NCBI GenBank assembly: GCA_020845495.1
Contig: JADLFM010000233.1
Location: 122,825 to 186,824 of the forward strand
From: Chloroflexota bacterium
GTDB lineage: Bacteria; Chloroflexota; UBA6077; JACCZL01
Reading direction: 5' to 3'
Length of the DNA stretch: 64,000 nt
Part shown: one piece after another, positions 25,605-34,148 of the stretch
How positions within the stretch are numbered: position 1 is the stretch's first letter
Layout: each line of letters opens with the position of its first letter
Notes under the pieces: model-generated
Told to the model about the DNA's origin: nothing
Seen by the model: the letters and a program-made list of their open reading frames with translations, nothing else
Database searches by the model: none
Program-made: the position numbers and the translations under genes

Positions 25605-25700
25605 CAGCAGTCAGTCATCAGCAATCAGGAACGAGTCTTGGGGGGCTGGTCCTCAGCAGGACCGGCCGCTGATGCCCCAGTGCTGACTGCTAATGACTGA
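25605..25700 (-). promoter_or_regulatory. inverted repeats and hairpin between binding-protein and permease genes
   Basis: A perfect 6-bp stem with 4-nt loop (GGTCCT at 25648-25653 and AGGACC at 25658-25663) is flanked by two imperfect inverted copies of a CAGCAGTCAGTCA-like sequence at about 25605-25630 and 25680-25700. Such structures after binding-protein genes commonly protect the upstream mRNA or attenuate read-through, giving more binding protein than permease. That role is inferred. Confidence 0.5.
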
Positions 25701-25721
25701 GTGCTCCTGGCTCGCGCCGCG

Positions 25722-27287
25722 TCAGCGGGCCTGCCTGGCCGTCTCGACCGCCTTGATCATGTTGTCGCAGGCTTGATCTGGGGTGATCTTGCCGGACAGG
25801 CAGGCCGTCAGTTCGACGTTGATCGCGTCGCTCCACTTCGAGTACCACGGCTCGACGACGGCCGGGACCGCTTCAGGCCAGATCGCCGCCGTCTCCCACT
25901 GCTTCAGGACCACGGCCGGGTCGTTCCACTTCGCCCAACCCTTGCCGATCACGTCGCTCTTCATGACCGAGGTGTAGCCGCTGCCGAGCATCGCGTCCGT
26001 CGCCAGCGACTCGGCCTGGGTGTAACGCCCGTCCTTGGTGCGGCCGCCGAGGTACTGGAGCAGCTTCCACGCCCACTCCTTGTTCTTTGTGGCCGTGGAC
26101 ATCAGGTAGAGCATGGTGTAGCCGAGTGTCTTGCCGTCGCCCGGCATCGGCGCGAGCCGGCCCTTGCCGGCGATAGGCGACTGGGACGGGTCGTTGACCA
26201 GGCTGATGTAGTAGTGGTGCAGGTTCATCAGATACAGGTAGTCGCCGGTGTTGAACGCCTTGGCGGCCGGGATGAACCGCAATTCGAGCGACGTCGGGTC
26301 GGCGAGCTCGTCCTTGAACGTCTGGAGCCACCAGGAGAGGGTCTCCCGCGCGACCGAGCCGGGGCCAAGCTGCGGCTCCAGCTTGTCGTTGAAGATGACG
26401 CCGCCCCGGTTGTAGGTCATCACGAACCAGGTGCCCGGTAGCTGCTCGAAGCCGGCACCGGCGATCCAGAGGAACGGGTACTTCACCACCCCGTCCTTCT
26501 TCGCCTTCCGGCCCTGCTCCAGAAGCTCGTCCCACGACTTGAACGGCGCCTGGAACCCGGCCTGCTTCAGCCGCTCGTCGTTGTAGATGTTCATCCAGAC
26601 CGTCGAGAAGTACGGCAGGCCCCAGGTCTTGCCCTGCTGCTGGGCGATCCGCTTCGTGAATGGCGTGAAGTCCTTGATGTACTCGTCGGCGCCGGGCAGG
26701 CCGTCGATCGGCTCGACCATGCCCTGCTTGATGAAGGAGCCGAGGAATTGGAAGGGCGCCTGGGTCACGTCGACTTGCTCGCCAGCGGCGAACATCGAGG
26801 TGAGCTTAGCGACCATCGGCTCCACGTTCGGCTCAATGTTGGGCTCGACCTTCAGTCCCCAGTCCTTGTCGAACCGTGGTGCGATCTGGTCGTAGATGTT
26901 GCCGTACTGCCAGACCACGAAGTTGACCTGTGCGGGCTTCGGCGCAGCGGGTATGTCGGCCCACGGGCCGGCTGCCGGTTTCGGCGCGGCGGCGCTGGTA
27001 GGAGCGGCGGCCGGCTTTGGAGCGGCGGTCGTCGGCGCGGCAGCCGCGGGGGCGGTGGTCGGCTTCGCCTCGGCTGGCTTCGCCTCAGCCGGCTTCGCAG
27101 GCGCCGACGTCGGAGCGCTCGTCGGCGCGGCAACTGCGGGGGCGGTGGCCGGCTTCGCCTCTCCGCTCGGAGTCGATGGCGGCGCGCCTCGGCAGGCCGC
27201 GAGCGCCGACGCGGCAAACAGGGCGCTGGTGGTGAGCGCCGACGAATGGAGGAACCGCCGACGAGAGAGCCTGGTCGCGTCACCCAT
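25722..27287 (-). CDS. extracellular solute-binding lipoprotein, Tat-exported
   Basis: 521 aa from ATG 27287, with AAAGGA upstream; the open frame continues to 27374 without support. The twin-arginine signal is RLSRRRFLHSSA and a lipobox-like LAACRG follows, so it is probably a Tat-exported lipoprotein. A linker rich in Ala, Pro, Lys and Thr (about 40-115, repeated KPAEA units) precedes the family 1 solute-binding domain, which includes AGFQAPFKSWDELLEQG and an NTGDYLYLMNLHHYYISLVN region. It should deliver a sugar or oligosaccharide to the two permeases. It heads the operon. Confidence 0.88.
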   Translation of the reverse strand: MGDATRLSRRRFLHSSALTTSALFAASALAACRGAPPSTPSGEAKPATAPAVAAPTSAPTSAPAKPAEAKPAEAKPTTAPAAAAPTTAAPKPAAAPTSAAAPKPAAGPWADIPAAPKPAQVNFVVWQYGNIYDQIAPRFDKDWGLKVEPNIEPNVEPMVAKLTSMFAAGEQVDVTQAPFQFLGSFIKQGMVEPIDGLPGADEYIKDFTPFTKRIAQQQGKTWGLPYFSTVWMNIYNDERLKQAGFQAPFKSWDELLEQGRKAKKDGVVKYPFLWIAGAGFEQLPGTWFVMTYNRGGVIFNDKLEPQLGPGSVARETLSWWLQTFKDELADPTSLELRFIPAAKAFNTGDYLYLMNLHHYYISLVNDPSQSPIAGKGRLAPMPGDGKTLGYTMLYLMSTATKNKEWAWKLLQYLGGRTKDGRYTQAESLATDAMLGSGYTSVMKSDVIGKGWAKWNDPAVVLKQWETAAIWPEAVPAVVEPWYSKWSDAINVELTACLSGKITPDQACDNMIKAVETARQAR

Positions 27288-27536
27288 GTCCCGAGTCCTT
27301 TCTGCTCGACGAGCCTCGACGTTGAGGCCCGGTATGGACACGCAGCCACCGGACGTATGCGATTGGACGGCCAACGGAGCGAGCGCGTGGCTCGCCAGAT
27401 CGGCCGGTGTGGGCTGTGGACAGACCGCTCGTGGCGCTCAGAATACGCCCCGCCAGGAGATCCGTCAAGGACATGCGCCGAGAAGTCGGGAAATGGCACA
27501 TCCGGCTTCCGTATCCGACCAGCATGGCGTTACCGT

Positions 27537-27578
27537 CGCTCACCGCTCACCGCTCACCGCTCACCGCTCACCGCTCAC
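27537..27578. repeat. 7-bp tandem repeat, six copies
   Basis: Six perfect copies of CGCTCAC in the divergent promoter region, about 35 nt before a TACACT box. Confidence 0.9.
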
Positions 27579-27613
27579 CGCGGCGATTCTGGCGAGGGCC
27601 GGGCCAGCCTGCG

Positions 27614-27619
27614 TACACT
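27614..27619 (+). promoter_or_regulatory. possible -10 box (TACACT) for the threonine aldolase operon
   Basis: TACACT lies 101 nt before ATG 27721 within GTACACTCCCAG, the same 12 bases found before the GlcD-like gene at 35675. No -35 match is seen. Confidence 0.3.
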
Positions 27620-27720
27620 CCCAGACGCAGACATACCCCAACTGAGACAGGTTCGAACCGGCCCGTCGAACCGCGCGGCGACGACGCCAGAGCGCGCGGC
27701 CGGGCCACCAGGGAGGCAGC

Positions 27721-28785
27721 ATGCGCGCCATCGACTTGCGGAGCGATACGGTCACCTTGCCGTCACCCGAGATGCGGCGCTTCATCTTCGAGGCCGAGGT
27801 GGGCGACGACGTCTACGGCGAGGACACCACGATCAACGCCTTGCAGGCGAAGGCCGCCGAACTGCTGGGCAAGGAGGCCGCGCTCTACGTCCCGAGCGGC
27901 ACGATGGGAAACCTCGTGGCGCATCTGGCCTGGTGCCGGGGTGGTGATGAGGTTATCTGCGGCCAGGCGCATCACACCCTGATGTCGGAGCAGGCGAACG
28001 CGGCGCGCGTGGCCCAGACCCAGCTACGGACCGTGCCGCAGAAGGGCGTCAGCCTCGACCTCGCGGCGATCGAGAAGGCGATCCGGGGTGACGACCCCCA
28101 CTTTCCGCGTACGGGCCTGATCTGGGTCGAGCAGCCCTGCAACGGCTGGATCATGCCGCTCGACGAGCTCGCCGCCATCTCGCGGCTCGCCCATTCGCAT
28201 GGCATCCCCGTCCACATGGATGGCGCGCGGATCTTCAACGCCGCTGTGGCGCTCGGGGTGCCAGCCAGCGAGATCGCCTCGCACGTCGACTCGGTCATGT
28301 TCTGCGTCTCGAAGGGACTGGCTGCGCCGGTCGGTTCGCTGATCGTGGGCTCGGAGGAGTTCATCGGACGAGCATTCCGGGCCCGCAAGATGCTCGGCGG
28401 GGCGATGCGGCAGGCAGGGGTGATCGCCGCCGGTGGCCTCTTTGCCCTGAACCACACGATCGACCGACTCGCCGAGGATCACGAGAACGCGCGGCGTCTG
28501 GCCGCCGGCCTCGCCCGCCTGCCGGGGGTCGCCATCGACCGCGAGGACGTGACCACGAACATCTTCTTCATCCATCTCAGTCCGCCTGCGCCGAGCGCGA
28601 AGGAACTGTCGGCGCGACTGCGCGAGAAGGGCGTGCTCTGCGGTGCGGCCAAGGACGGCAGCCCGGTGATCCGGCTCGTCACCCACTACGGCATCGAGCG
28701 CGAGGATGTCGACCGGGCGATCCAGGCGTTCGCGGAGGTGCTGGGAGTGCAGCCGGCGGCTGCCGTCGCCGCGGCCAGGGCGTAG
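27721..28785 (+). CDS. threonine aldolase family PLP enzyme
   Basis: 354 aa from ATG 27721 with GGGAGGC upstream. It is a fold-type I PLP enzyme: N-terminal RSDTVTLPSPEMRRFIFEAE and GDDVYGEDTTIN are hallmarks of low-specificity L-threonine aldolases; VHMDGARIFNAAVALG contains the PLP-binding Asp-x-Ala-Arg, and the Schiff-base lysine is Lys198 in FCVSKGLAAPVGS. It should cleave L-threonine or L-allo-threonine to glycine and acetaldehyde; some relatives act on other beta-hydroxy amino acids. The next gene starts 8 nt later, so the two are co-transcribed. Confidence 0.92.
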   Translation: MRAIDLRSDTVTLPSPEMRRFIFEAEVGDDVYGEDTTINALQAKAAELLGKEAALYVPSGTMGNLVAHLAWCRGGDEVICGQAHHTLMSEQANAARVAQTQLRTVPQKGVSLDLAAIEKAIRGDDPHFPRTGLIWVEQPCNGWIMPLDELAAISRLAHSHGIPVHMDGARIFNAAVALGVPASEIASHVDSVMFCVSKGLAAPVGSLIVGSEEFIGRAFRARKMLGGAMRQAGVIAAGGLFALNHTIDRLAEDHENARRLAAGLARLPGVAIDREDVTTNIFFIHLSPPAPSAKELSARLREKGVLCGAAKDGSPVIRLVTHYGIEREDVDRAIQAFAEVLGVQPAAAVAAARA

Positions 28786-28793
28786 GTGCGGCG

Positions 28794-29804
28794 ATGAGTG
28801 CGCCGACACGCCGGCCCCGCCTCGTCATCCCGGACGACTACAACGACGTGTACGCGACGTCGTTGGTGGTTGAGGCGCTGGGCGAGCGGTGTGACGTCCA
28901 GATCTTCACATCGCCGTTCCAATCGCTGGACGAACTGGTCGAGCGGATTGGGGACGCTGAGATCATCGTCGCGAATCGGGAGCGGCTGCCGTTGGGGGCG
29001 CCGCTGTTCGATCGCGTGCCGTCGCTCCGGCTCGTCGCTCAGACCGCGAGCCGTGGCGCGCACCTGGATATGAGCGCCGCTTCCGAGCGTGGCATCCTCG
29101 TCGCCGGCACCGAGAGCGCCGATGCGTCGACCGTCGAGTTGACGATCGGGTTGGCGATTGCGGCGATGCGCCGGATCCCCTATGGCGACGCCGAGCTACG
29201 AGCCGGGCGCTGGTCGCCGTTCGTCGGGCGGGAACTACGCGGGCGGCATCTCGGCATCATGGGCCTTGGACGGATTGGGACGCGGGTGGCAGGAATCGCG
29301 CGGGCCATGGGCATGGAGGTCAGCGCCTGGGGGCCGACGCTCACACCAGAGCGAGCGTCGGCATCCGGCGCCACGTACCGCCCGCTCGAAGAACTCCTGC
29401 CATCGGTCGACGTGCTCTCGCTCCACCTGGCGCTCTTGCCCGCCACGCGCGGTGTACTCGACCGTCGCTTGCTCGGGTTGTTGCGGCCGTCAGCGCTGCT
29501 CGTCAATACGGCTCGGGCAGGGCTGCTCGATGAAGAGGCGCTGGTGGAGATGCTCCAGCAAGGGCGCCTGCGGGGCGCGGCGCTCGACGTGTTCGGAGCG
29601 GAACCGTTGCCCCCCGATCATCCGCTCTTACGCCTCCCAAACGTGGTGCTGACACCGCATATCGGCTGGGTCGCCGAAGACAGCTACGCCACATTCTTCG
29701 AGGGCATTACCGCGAATGTGCTGGCGTACCTCGACGGTTGCCCAATCCCGCGCCTGCTGAACCCGGCGGTGCTCGAGCACGCCCGCTTCCATCAGCCCGC
29801 CTGA
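28794..29804 (+). CDS. D-2-hydroxyacid dehydrogenase family protein
   Basis: 336 aa from ATG 28794, with AGGTG upstream inside the end of the preceding gene. The Rossmann motif is MGLGRIGTRVAGIARAMGME (about 154-173). Catalytic residues of the family are visible: Arg in VNTARAGLLDEEAL, Glu in LDVFGAEPLPPDH and His in NVVLTPHIGW. It should interconvert a 2-oxoacid and a D-2-hydroxyacid with NAD(P)H. Coupling with the threonine aldolase suggests handling of hydroxy- or oxo-acids from amino acid breakdown, but the substrate is unknown. Confidence 0.9.
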   Translation: MSAPTRRPRLVIPDDYNDVYATSLVVEALGERCDVQIFTSPFQSLDELVERIGDAEIIVANRERLPLGAPLFDRVPSLRLVAQTASRGAHLDMSAASERGILVAGTESADASTVELTIGLAIAAMRRIPYGDAELRAGRWSPFVGRELRGRHLGIMGLGRIGTRVAGIARAMGMEVSAWGPTLTPERASASGATYRPLEELLPSVDVLSLHLALLPATRGVLDRRLLGLLRPSALLVNTARAGLLDEEALVEMLQQGRLRGAALDVFGAEPLPPDHPLLRLPNVVLTPHIGWVAEDSYATFFEGITANVLAYLDGCPIPRLLNPAVLEHARFHQPA

Positions 29805-29806
29805 CC

Positions 29807-29850
29807 CACGGATGACCCACGGATGACTCACGGATGACTCACGGATGACC
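29807..29850. repeat. 11-bp tandem repeat, four copies
   Basis: Four copies of CACGGATGAC(C/T), starting 2 nt after the stop of the dehydrogenase gene and ending 25 nt before the next start. Every copy carries an out-of-frame ATG. Confidence 0.9.
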
Positions 29851-29875
29851 CACGCGCGATGCTGGACGTGAACAC

Positions 29876-31183
29876 GTGAGGTGGGCCTCACCCCTCCCCC
29901 ACTCCTCACCGGAGCGGAGGAGGGGTGAGGGCAGCGTCGCCCTCGTCCTGACCGTGCTCCTCCTGCTCGTCGTCGGGTGTGCCCATGCCCCGGACCCGCC
30001 AACCCCCACGCCGAGCCCGCCGCCGACCGCGACGAAGGCTGGGACGAAGGCGCCCACGCCGACCGCGACGCCGCCAGCCACCCCGACGTCAGCGGCCACG
30101 CCGACGCCGCCCGCACCTACGTCCACGCCACCTCCCACCCAGACCCCGGTGCCCACGGCGACGCCTGCGCCGGAGCGGGCTCGTGTCGTGGGTACCGGCG
30201 GCCAGGGTGCCAACGTGCGGCAAGCGCCTGGGACGAGCGGCGCGGTCCTGAAGACGCTGCGCGAAGGCGCCGAGGTGACGATCGTTGGGGCTGACCGTGA
30301 GGCCGCAGGACAGACCTGGCGCAACATCCGCGACGCCGAGGACGCGACTGGCTGGATAATTAGCACCTCGCTCGAAACGCTGCCGACGCCGACTCCGGCG
30401 GTGACCCCGACGCTGACTCCGGCGGTACTCCCAACGCCGGCAGCCTCTCCGCAGCCCGCCATGACCGGTGCCTTGGGCTCGCCGCAACCGGCCGGCTCCC
30501 CAATAGCCTCCGGAACGCCCGCTCCGCCAGAGAGCACGGCGGGTACGTCAGCGCCGACCGCCACGGCGAGCGCCACTCCGACTGTCTCGCCCTCGGCGGA
30601 GCCGAGTACAACGCCGGCGGAGAGCATGGCCACGCCGGTGCCATCGACGCCGCCAGCGCCATCGACGCCGCCAGCGCCATCGACGCCGCCGGTGCCAGCC
30701 GTCACGCCAGCCCCGGAGCGCGTCGAGGTATTTGGCGTCGGGAGCCAGGGGGCGAACCTGCGCCAGGCGCCCGGCTTGCAGGGGCGTGTGCTCCAGTCTC
30801 TTCCAGATGGAACACAGGTATCCGTCGTTGGGCCGGATCAGGAGGTTGGCGGCATCGTCTGGCGGAACGTGCGGGGCGACGCCGGAACGGTTGGCTGGCT
30901 GGCCGCCGAAGTGGTGCGGCCGGTAGGCGGTGCCACTTCGGCTGGGTCCACGCCCGCCCCTGACAGGCCGGAGGGGGAGCCGGGCGGCGAGACAGCGCTG
31001 GACCCCGCAGAGGCGGCCGAGCCATGTCGGGTGGGGCAAGTGAAGGGTGACGCGACGAGCGGTCTGTACTACCCGCCACAGCGGCCCGAATACACCGACC
31101 TGAAGGAGCGTGTCCGCTGCTTCGACGACGAGGATCAGGCCCGTGCCTCCGGCTACCGTCCCGCCGAGGCCGAGACGCCCTGA
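29876..31183 (+). CDS. lipoprotein with two SH3-type domains and an Ada-like C-terminal motif
   Basis: 435 aa from GTG 29876, the only start compatible with a full signal peptide; no ribosome binding site is seen. A GC-rich palindromic repeat encodes most of residues 4-19, before the hydrophobic segment ALVLTVLLLLVVGC with its lipobox. A Pro/Thr linker follows. SH3b domain 1 covers about 100-165 (GQGANVRQAPGTSGAVLKTL), a second Pro/Ala/Ser linker follows, then SH3b domain 2 (about 282-345; SQGANLRQAPGLQGRVLQSL). The last 50 residues (CRVGQVKGDATSGLYYPPQ ... RVRCFDDEDQARASGYRPAE) match the short metal-binding Ada-like motif found on nucleases and surface proteins. It is probably a cell-surface binding protein. 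Confidence 0.8.
   Translation: MRWASPLPHSSPERRRGEGSVALVLTVLLLLVVGCAHAPDPPTPTPSPPPTATKAGTKAPTPTATPPATPTSAATPTPPAPTSTPPPTQTPVPTATPAPERARVVGTGGQGANVRQAPGTSGAVLKTLREGAEVTIVGADREAAGQTWRNIRDAEDATGWIISTSLETLPTPTPAVTPTLTPAVLPTPAASPQPAMTGALGSPQPAGSPIASGTPAPPESTAGTSAPTATASATPTVSPSAEPSTTPAESMATPVPSTPPAPSTPPAPSTPPVPAVTPAPERVEVFGVGSQGANLRQAPGLQGRVLQSLPDGTQVSVVGPDQEVGGIVWRNVRGDAGTVGWLAAEVVRPVGGATSAGSTPAPDRPEGEPGGETALDPAEAAEPCRVGQVKGDATSGLYYPPQRPEYTDLKERVRCFDDEDQARASGYRPAEAETP
29886..29930. repeat. GC-rich inverted repeat overlapping the start of the SH3 lipoprotein gene
   Basis: CCTCACCCCTCC (29886-29897) is the exact complement of GGAGGGGTGAGG (29919-29930), with a 21-nt spacer. It resembles the elements at 37279 and 63095 in sequence style (CCTCACCCC arms). 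Confidence 0.8.
30641..30694. repeat. 18-bp tandem repeat in the SH3 lipoprotein gene
   Basis: Three copies (the third with three changes) of CCATCGACGCCGCCAGCG, coding for PSTPPA units in the linker between the two SH3 domains. The period is in frame. Confidence 0.9.
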
Positions 31184-31326
31184 CTCCGGCAGTCCCGGTT
31201 GTCTGCGCCCGGCTCGCTGCGCCCGCCTCGCTGCCCTCGGCCCGCCATGATCGGCGCATCGGGATGGCAGCGGCGAGGCGCCCGGGTGGCACATGGTCTG
31301 CCCGCATCCTCTCGGGAGGAGCAACG

Positions 31327-32667
31327 ATGCCGACCATCGATCCCAGACTTGTCGATCTCGTGCGGGGAGCGGCGATCCTGCTCTCCGGGGCCGACCACGA
31401 GTACGATCCCTTGCTCGACTTGATTGGCGACGCCCGCTTCGTGCTGATCGGCGAGGCGTCGCACGGGACGGACGAGTTCTATCGCGAGCGCGCCCGCATC
31501 TCGCGCCGCCTGATCGTGGAGAAGGGGTTCGCCGCCGTCGTCGCGGAAGCAGACTGGCCGGATGCTTACCGGGTCAACTGCTACGTCAACGGCCGCGGCA
31601 GCGACCACAGTGCGGACGAAGCGCTTGATGGGTTCCGTCGCTGGCCAACCTGGATGTGGCGGAACACGGTCGTCCAGGAGTTCGTGGAGTGGCTCCGTAC
31701 GCACAACGCCAGCCTCCCTGCCAGTCGGCTGGGGGCCGGTTTCTACGGCATGGATCTGTACAGCCTGCACGGCTCGATCGAGGCGGTGGTGCGGTATCTG
31801 GACCGGGTCGATCCCGCGGCGGCACAGCGGGCACGCGACCGGTACTCTTGCTTCGAGATGTTCGGGCAGGACACCCAGGCGTATGGGTTGGCGGCGAGCT
31901 TCAACACCGCGGAATCCTGCGAGCAGGAGGTCGTCAATCAGTTGCTGGAGCTTCAGCGAAATGCGGCCGCCTATGCCCGCCTGGACGGCCGTATCGCCGA
32001 GGACGACGCGTTCTTTGCGGAGCAGAACGCCCGTCTGGCGGTGAATGCCGAGGAATACTACCGCCAGATGTTCCGGGGGCGGGTCTCATCCTGGAACCTG
32101 CGCGACTGCCACATGGCCGAGACGATCGATGCGCTCGTCGGGCACCTTGGGCGATGGCATCAGCCAGCCAAACTGATCGTCTGGGCGCACAATTCCCACC
32201 TGGGTGATGCCCGTGCTACTGAGATGGGCGCTCACGGCGAGTTGAACGTGGGGCGGCTGGTGCGCGAGCGGGCCGGACGGGACGCGATCCTCGTCGGGTT
32301 CAGCACCTCGACCGGGACGGTGACAGCCGCCACCGACTGGGGCGGGCCAATCGAGCGCAAGCAGGTCAGCCGGCCGCTGCCGGGCAGTTACGAAGAGGTG
32401 TTTCACGAGACGGGGCTGTCGCGCTTCCTGCTGCGCCTGCGAGCGTCGCCGGTAGGGGTTGCGCTGCGCGAGCCGCGCCTGGAGCGGGCCATCGGCGTGA
32501 TCTATCGTCCGGAGACCGAGCGGTACAGCCACTACTTCAACGCCCGCCTCTCCGATCAGTTCGATGCGCTGATCCACATCGACCGGACCATCGCGCTCCA
32601 GCCGCTCGACCGCGCACCGACTGAGCCAACTCTCGAAGCGCCGGAGACGTACCCCTCCAGCGTCTGA
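31327..32667 (+). CDS. erythromycin esterase family protein
   Basis: 446 aa from ATG 31327, fixed by GGGAGGAG just upstream; the frame is open to 31264. Family motifs are LIGEASHGTDEFYRERARI (catalytic-type Glu and His), VVAEADWPDAYRVN, GLDxYSLH-like FYGMDLYSLHGSIEAV, and the C-terminal VWAHNSHLGDARATEMG. EreA-like enzymes open the macrolide lactone, but most genomic homologues (the 'succinoglycan biosynthesis' group) have unknown substrates. It stands alone, so a resistance role should not be assumed. Confidence 0.87.
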   Translation: MPTIDPRLVDLVRGAAILLSGADHEYDPLLDLIGDARFVLIGEASHGTDEFYRERARISRRLIVEKGFAAVVAEADWPDAYRVNCYVNGRGSDHSADEALDGFRRWPTWMWRNTVVQEFVEWLRTHNASLPASRLGAGFYGMDLYSLHGSIEAVVRYLDRVDPAAAQRARDRYSCFEMFGQDTQAYGLAASFNTAESCEQEVVNQLLELQRNAAAYARLDGRIAEDDAFFAEQNARLAVNAEEYYRQMFRGRVSSWNLRDCHMAETIDALVGHLGRWHQPAKLIVWAHNSHLGDARATEMGAHGELNVGRLVRERAGRDAILVGFSTSTGTVTAATDWGGPIERKQVSRPLPGSYEEVFHETGLSRFLLRLRASPVGVALREPRLERAIGVIYRPETERYSHYFNARLSDQFDALIHIDRTIALQPLDRAPTEPTLEAPETYPSSV

Positions 32668-32811
32668 CCTGGCGTTCTGAGAGCGCGGCCTGGCCCTCGC
32701 CTGACACCGCGCCGACTACAGGGTAGCTCGCGCGGCGTCGGGCGCACTGCCCCTCGCCGGGAGACACGCATCGCGTGCCGAGGCTCGGCACCGGCTACTA
32801 TGCATCCGAAC

Positions 32812-32886
32812 GGTCAGGTCGTGGCGCTCGGGCAGAGGCGTTCAGGTCGGGTGGTCAGGTCGTGGTCGTCAGGTCGTGGTGGTCAG
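32812..32886. repeat. irregular GGTCAGGTCGTGG repeats
   Basis: Several copies of GGTCAGGTCGTGG and shortened variants in the convergent gap between the esterase-family gene and the ketosynthase gene. The spacing is irregular. Confidence 0.6.
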
Positions 32887-32896
32887 CTAGCGGCGC

Positions 32897-34144
32897 TCAC
32901 GTGGCGGCGGTCAGCACCAGGCTGATATTGGTGCCGCCGAAGCCAAAGGCGTCGTTCAGCACGACGCGCGGGCGTGCCTCGCGTCCCTCTGGGCCGATCA
33001 GCGCCAGGCCGGCGGCGGCAGGATCCGCCGTACTGAGGTTTATGGTGCCGGGCAGCCAGCCCCGGTCGATGGCGAGTGCGGCGATGGCGGTCTCGATCGC
33101 GCCCGAGGCCCCGAGGGGGTGTCCGTACAGCCCTTTCGTGCCGCTGGTCGGGACGTGAGCTGCGCGCTCTCCGAGTGCCAGGCAGATGGCGGCGGCCTCT
33201 GCGCTGTCGCCGAGCGGGGTGGCGCTGGCGTGGGCATTGACGTAATCCACATCCGCCGGTCCTAGCTCGGCGTCGGCGAGGGCGCGGCAGATGGCGCGGG
33301 CGGCCTGGCTACCGTCGGGGAGCGGCGCGGTCATATGGTAGCCGTCGTTGGTGGTGCCGAAGCCGCGTATCTCGGCATAGGGGCGAGCGCCGCGCGCCAG
33401 GGCGTGCTCGCGATCCTCCAATACCACCGTCGCCGCGCCTTCTCCCATCACGAAACCGTCGCGAGCGACGTCGAACGGTCGGCTGGCGCGCGGCGGGTCC
33501 TCATCGTAGCCGCTTGACATGGCTCGAATGATGGCGAAAGCGCCAAAGGTGAGCGGCGCGAGAGGGGCTTCGGCGCCGCCGGCTAGCATGACCGGCGTGG
33601 CGCCGTCACGCACCAACTCGTAGGCGCCGCCGATGGCGAGCGCGCCGGCTGCGCAGGAGTTCCCGTTCGCCGCGTTCGGCCCGTGCAGGCCAAGCTCGAT
33701 GGCCACGTTCGCCGCGCCGGCCCCGCCGAAGACCGAGAGCGCCAGCCAGGGGCTGACTGCGCCAGGCCCCTGTTCGAGATAGGCTGCGTGCTGCTCTTCT
33801 CCGAAGACGACACCACCCAGGGCGCTGCCCAGGTAGCACCCGGCCGCCTCACGGAGCCGGGCGTCGAGCACGAGGCCGGCGTCCCGGATTGCCTGGAGGC
33901 TGGTGGCGACCGAAAGCTGGGAGAAGCGATCCAGGCGTCGGGCGCGCTTCGCCCCAAGCTCCGCCACGGGGTCGAAATCGTCGATCTCGGCGGCAAGATG
34001 GGAGCGAAACGGTGAGGGATCGAAGCGAGTGACCCGTCGGACGACCGACTGTCCCCGTCGGACACCTGCCCACAGACCTTCCGCACCGTGGCCGATGGGC
34101 GTGAACGCGCCGATACCGCTGATGACGACTCGTCGACGACTCAT
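32897..34144 (-). CDS. beta-ketoacyl-[ACP] synthase (FabF/KAS II-like)
   Basis: 415 aa from ATG 34144. The thiolase-fold catalytic triad is complete: Cys164 in NGNSCAAGALA, a His in VNAHASATPLGDS (about 304) and a His in TKGLYGHPLGASGA (about 341). The N-terminus RRVVISGIGAFTPIGHG is typical of KAS II. It condenses malonyl-ACP with acyl-ACP. It starts 4 nt after the stop of the FAD reductase gene, which implies coupled translation. No ACP, ketoreductase or acyltransferase is near, so it is not an obvious part of the housekeeping fatty acid cluster; a role in a dedicated lipid or polyketide is inferred. Confidence 0.9.
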   Translation of the reverse strand: MSRRRVVISGIGAFTPIGHGAEGLWAGVRRGQSVVRRVTRFDPSPFRSHLAAEIDDFDPVAELGAKRARRLDRFSQLSVATSLQAIRDAGLVLDARLREAAGCYLGSALGGVVFGEEQHAAYLEQGPGAVSPWLALSVFGGAGAANVAIELGLHGPNAANGNSCAAGALAIGGAYELVRDGATPVMLAGGAEAPLAPLTFGAFAIIRAMSSGYDEDPPRASRPFDVARDGFVMGEGAATVVLEDREHALARGARPYAEIRGFGTTNDGYHMTAPLPDGSQAARAICRALADAELGPADVDYVNAHASATPLGDSAEAAAICLALGERAAHVPTSGTKGLYGHPLGASGAIETAIAALAIDRGWLPGTINLSTADPAAAGLALIGPEGREARPRVVLNDAFGFGGTNISLVLTAAT

Positions 34145-34148
34145 CAGT

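Larger units (their letters stand above)
27288..27720. other. divergent intergenic region between importer operon and threonine aldolase gene
   Basis: About 430 bp that should contain the promoters of both operons. Visible elements are a 7-bp tandem array at 27537-27578 and a GTACACT box at 27613. No gene is supported. Confidence 0.5.

Noticed and set aside
27645..27675. GGTTCGAACC resembling a tRNA T-loop
   Set aside because: It is a short palindrome only; no cloverleaf can be drawn around it.
31327..32667. Antibiotic resistance gene (erythromycin esterase)
   Set aside because: The family is right, but most genomic homologues are not resistance enzymes and there is no mobile or resistance context.
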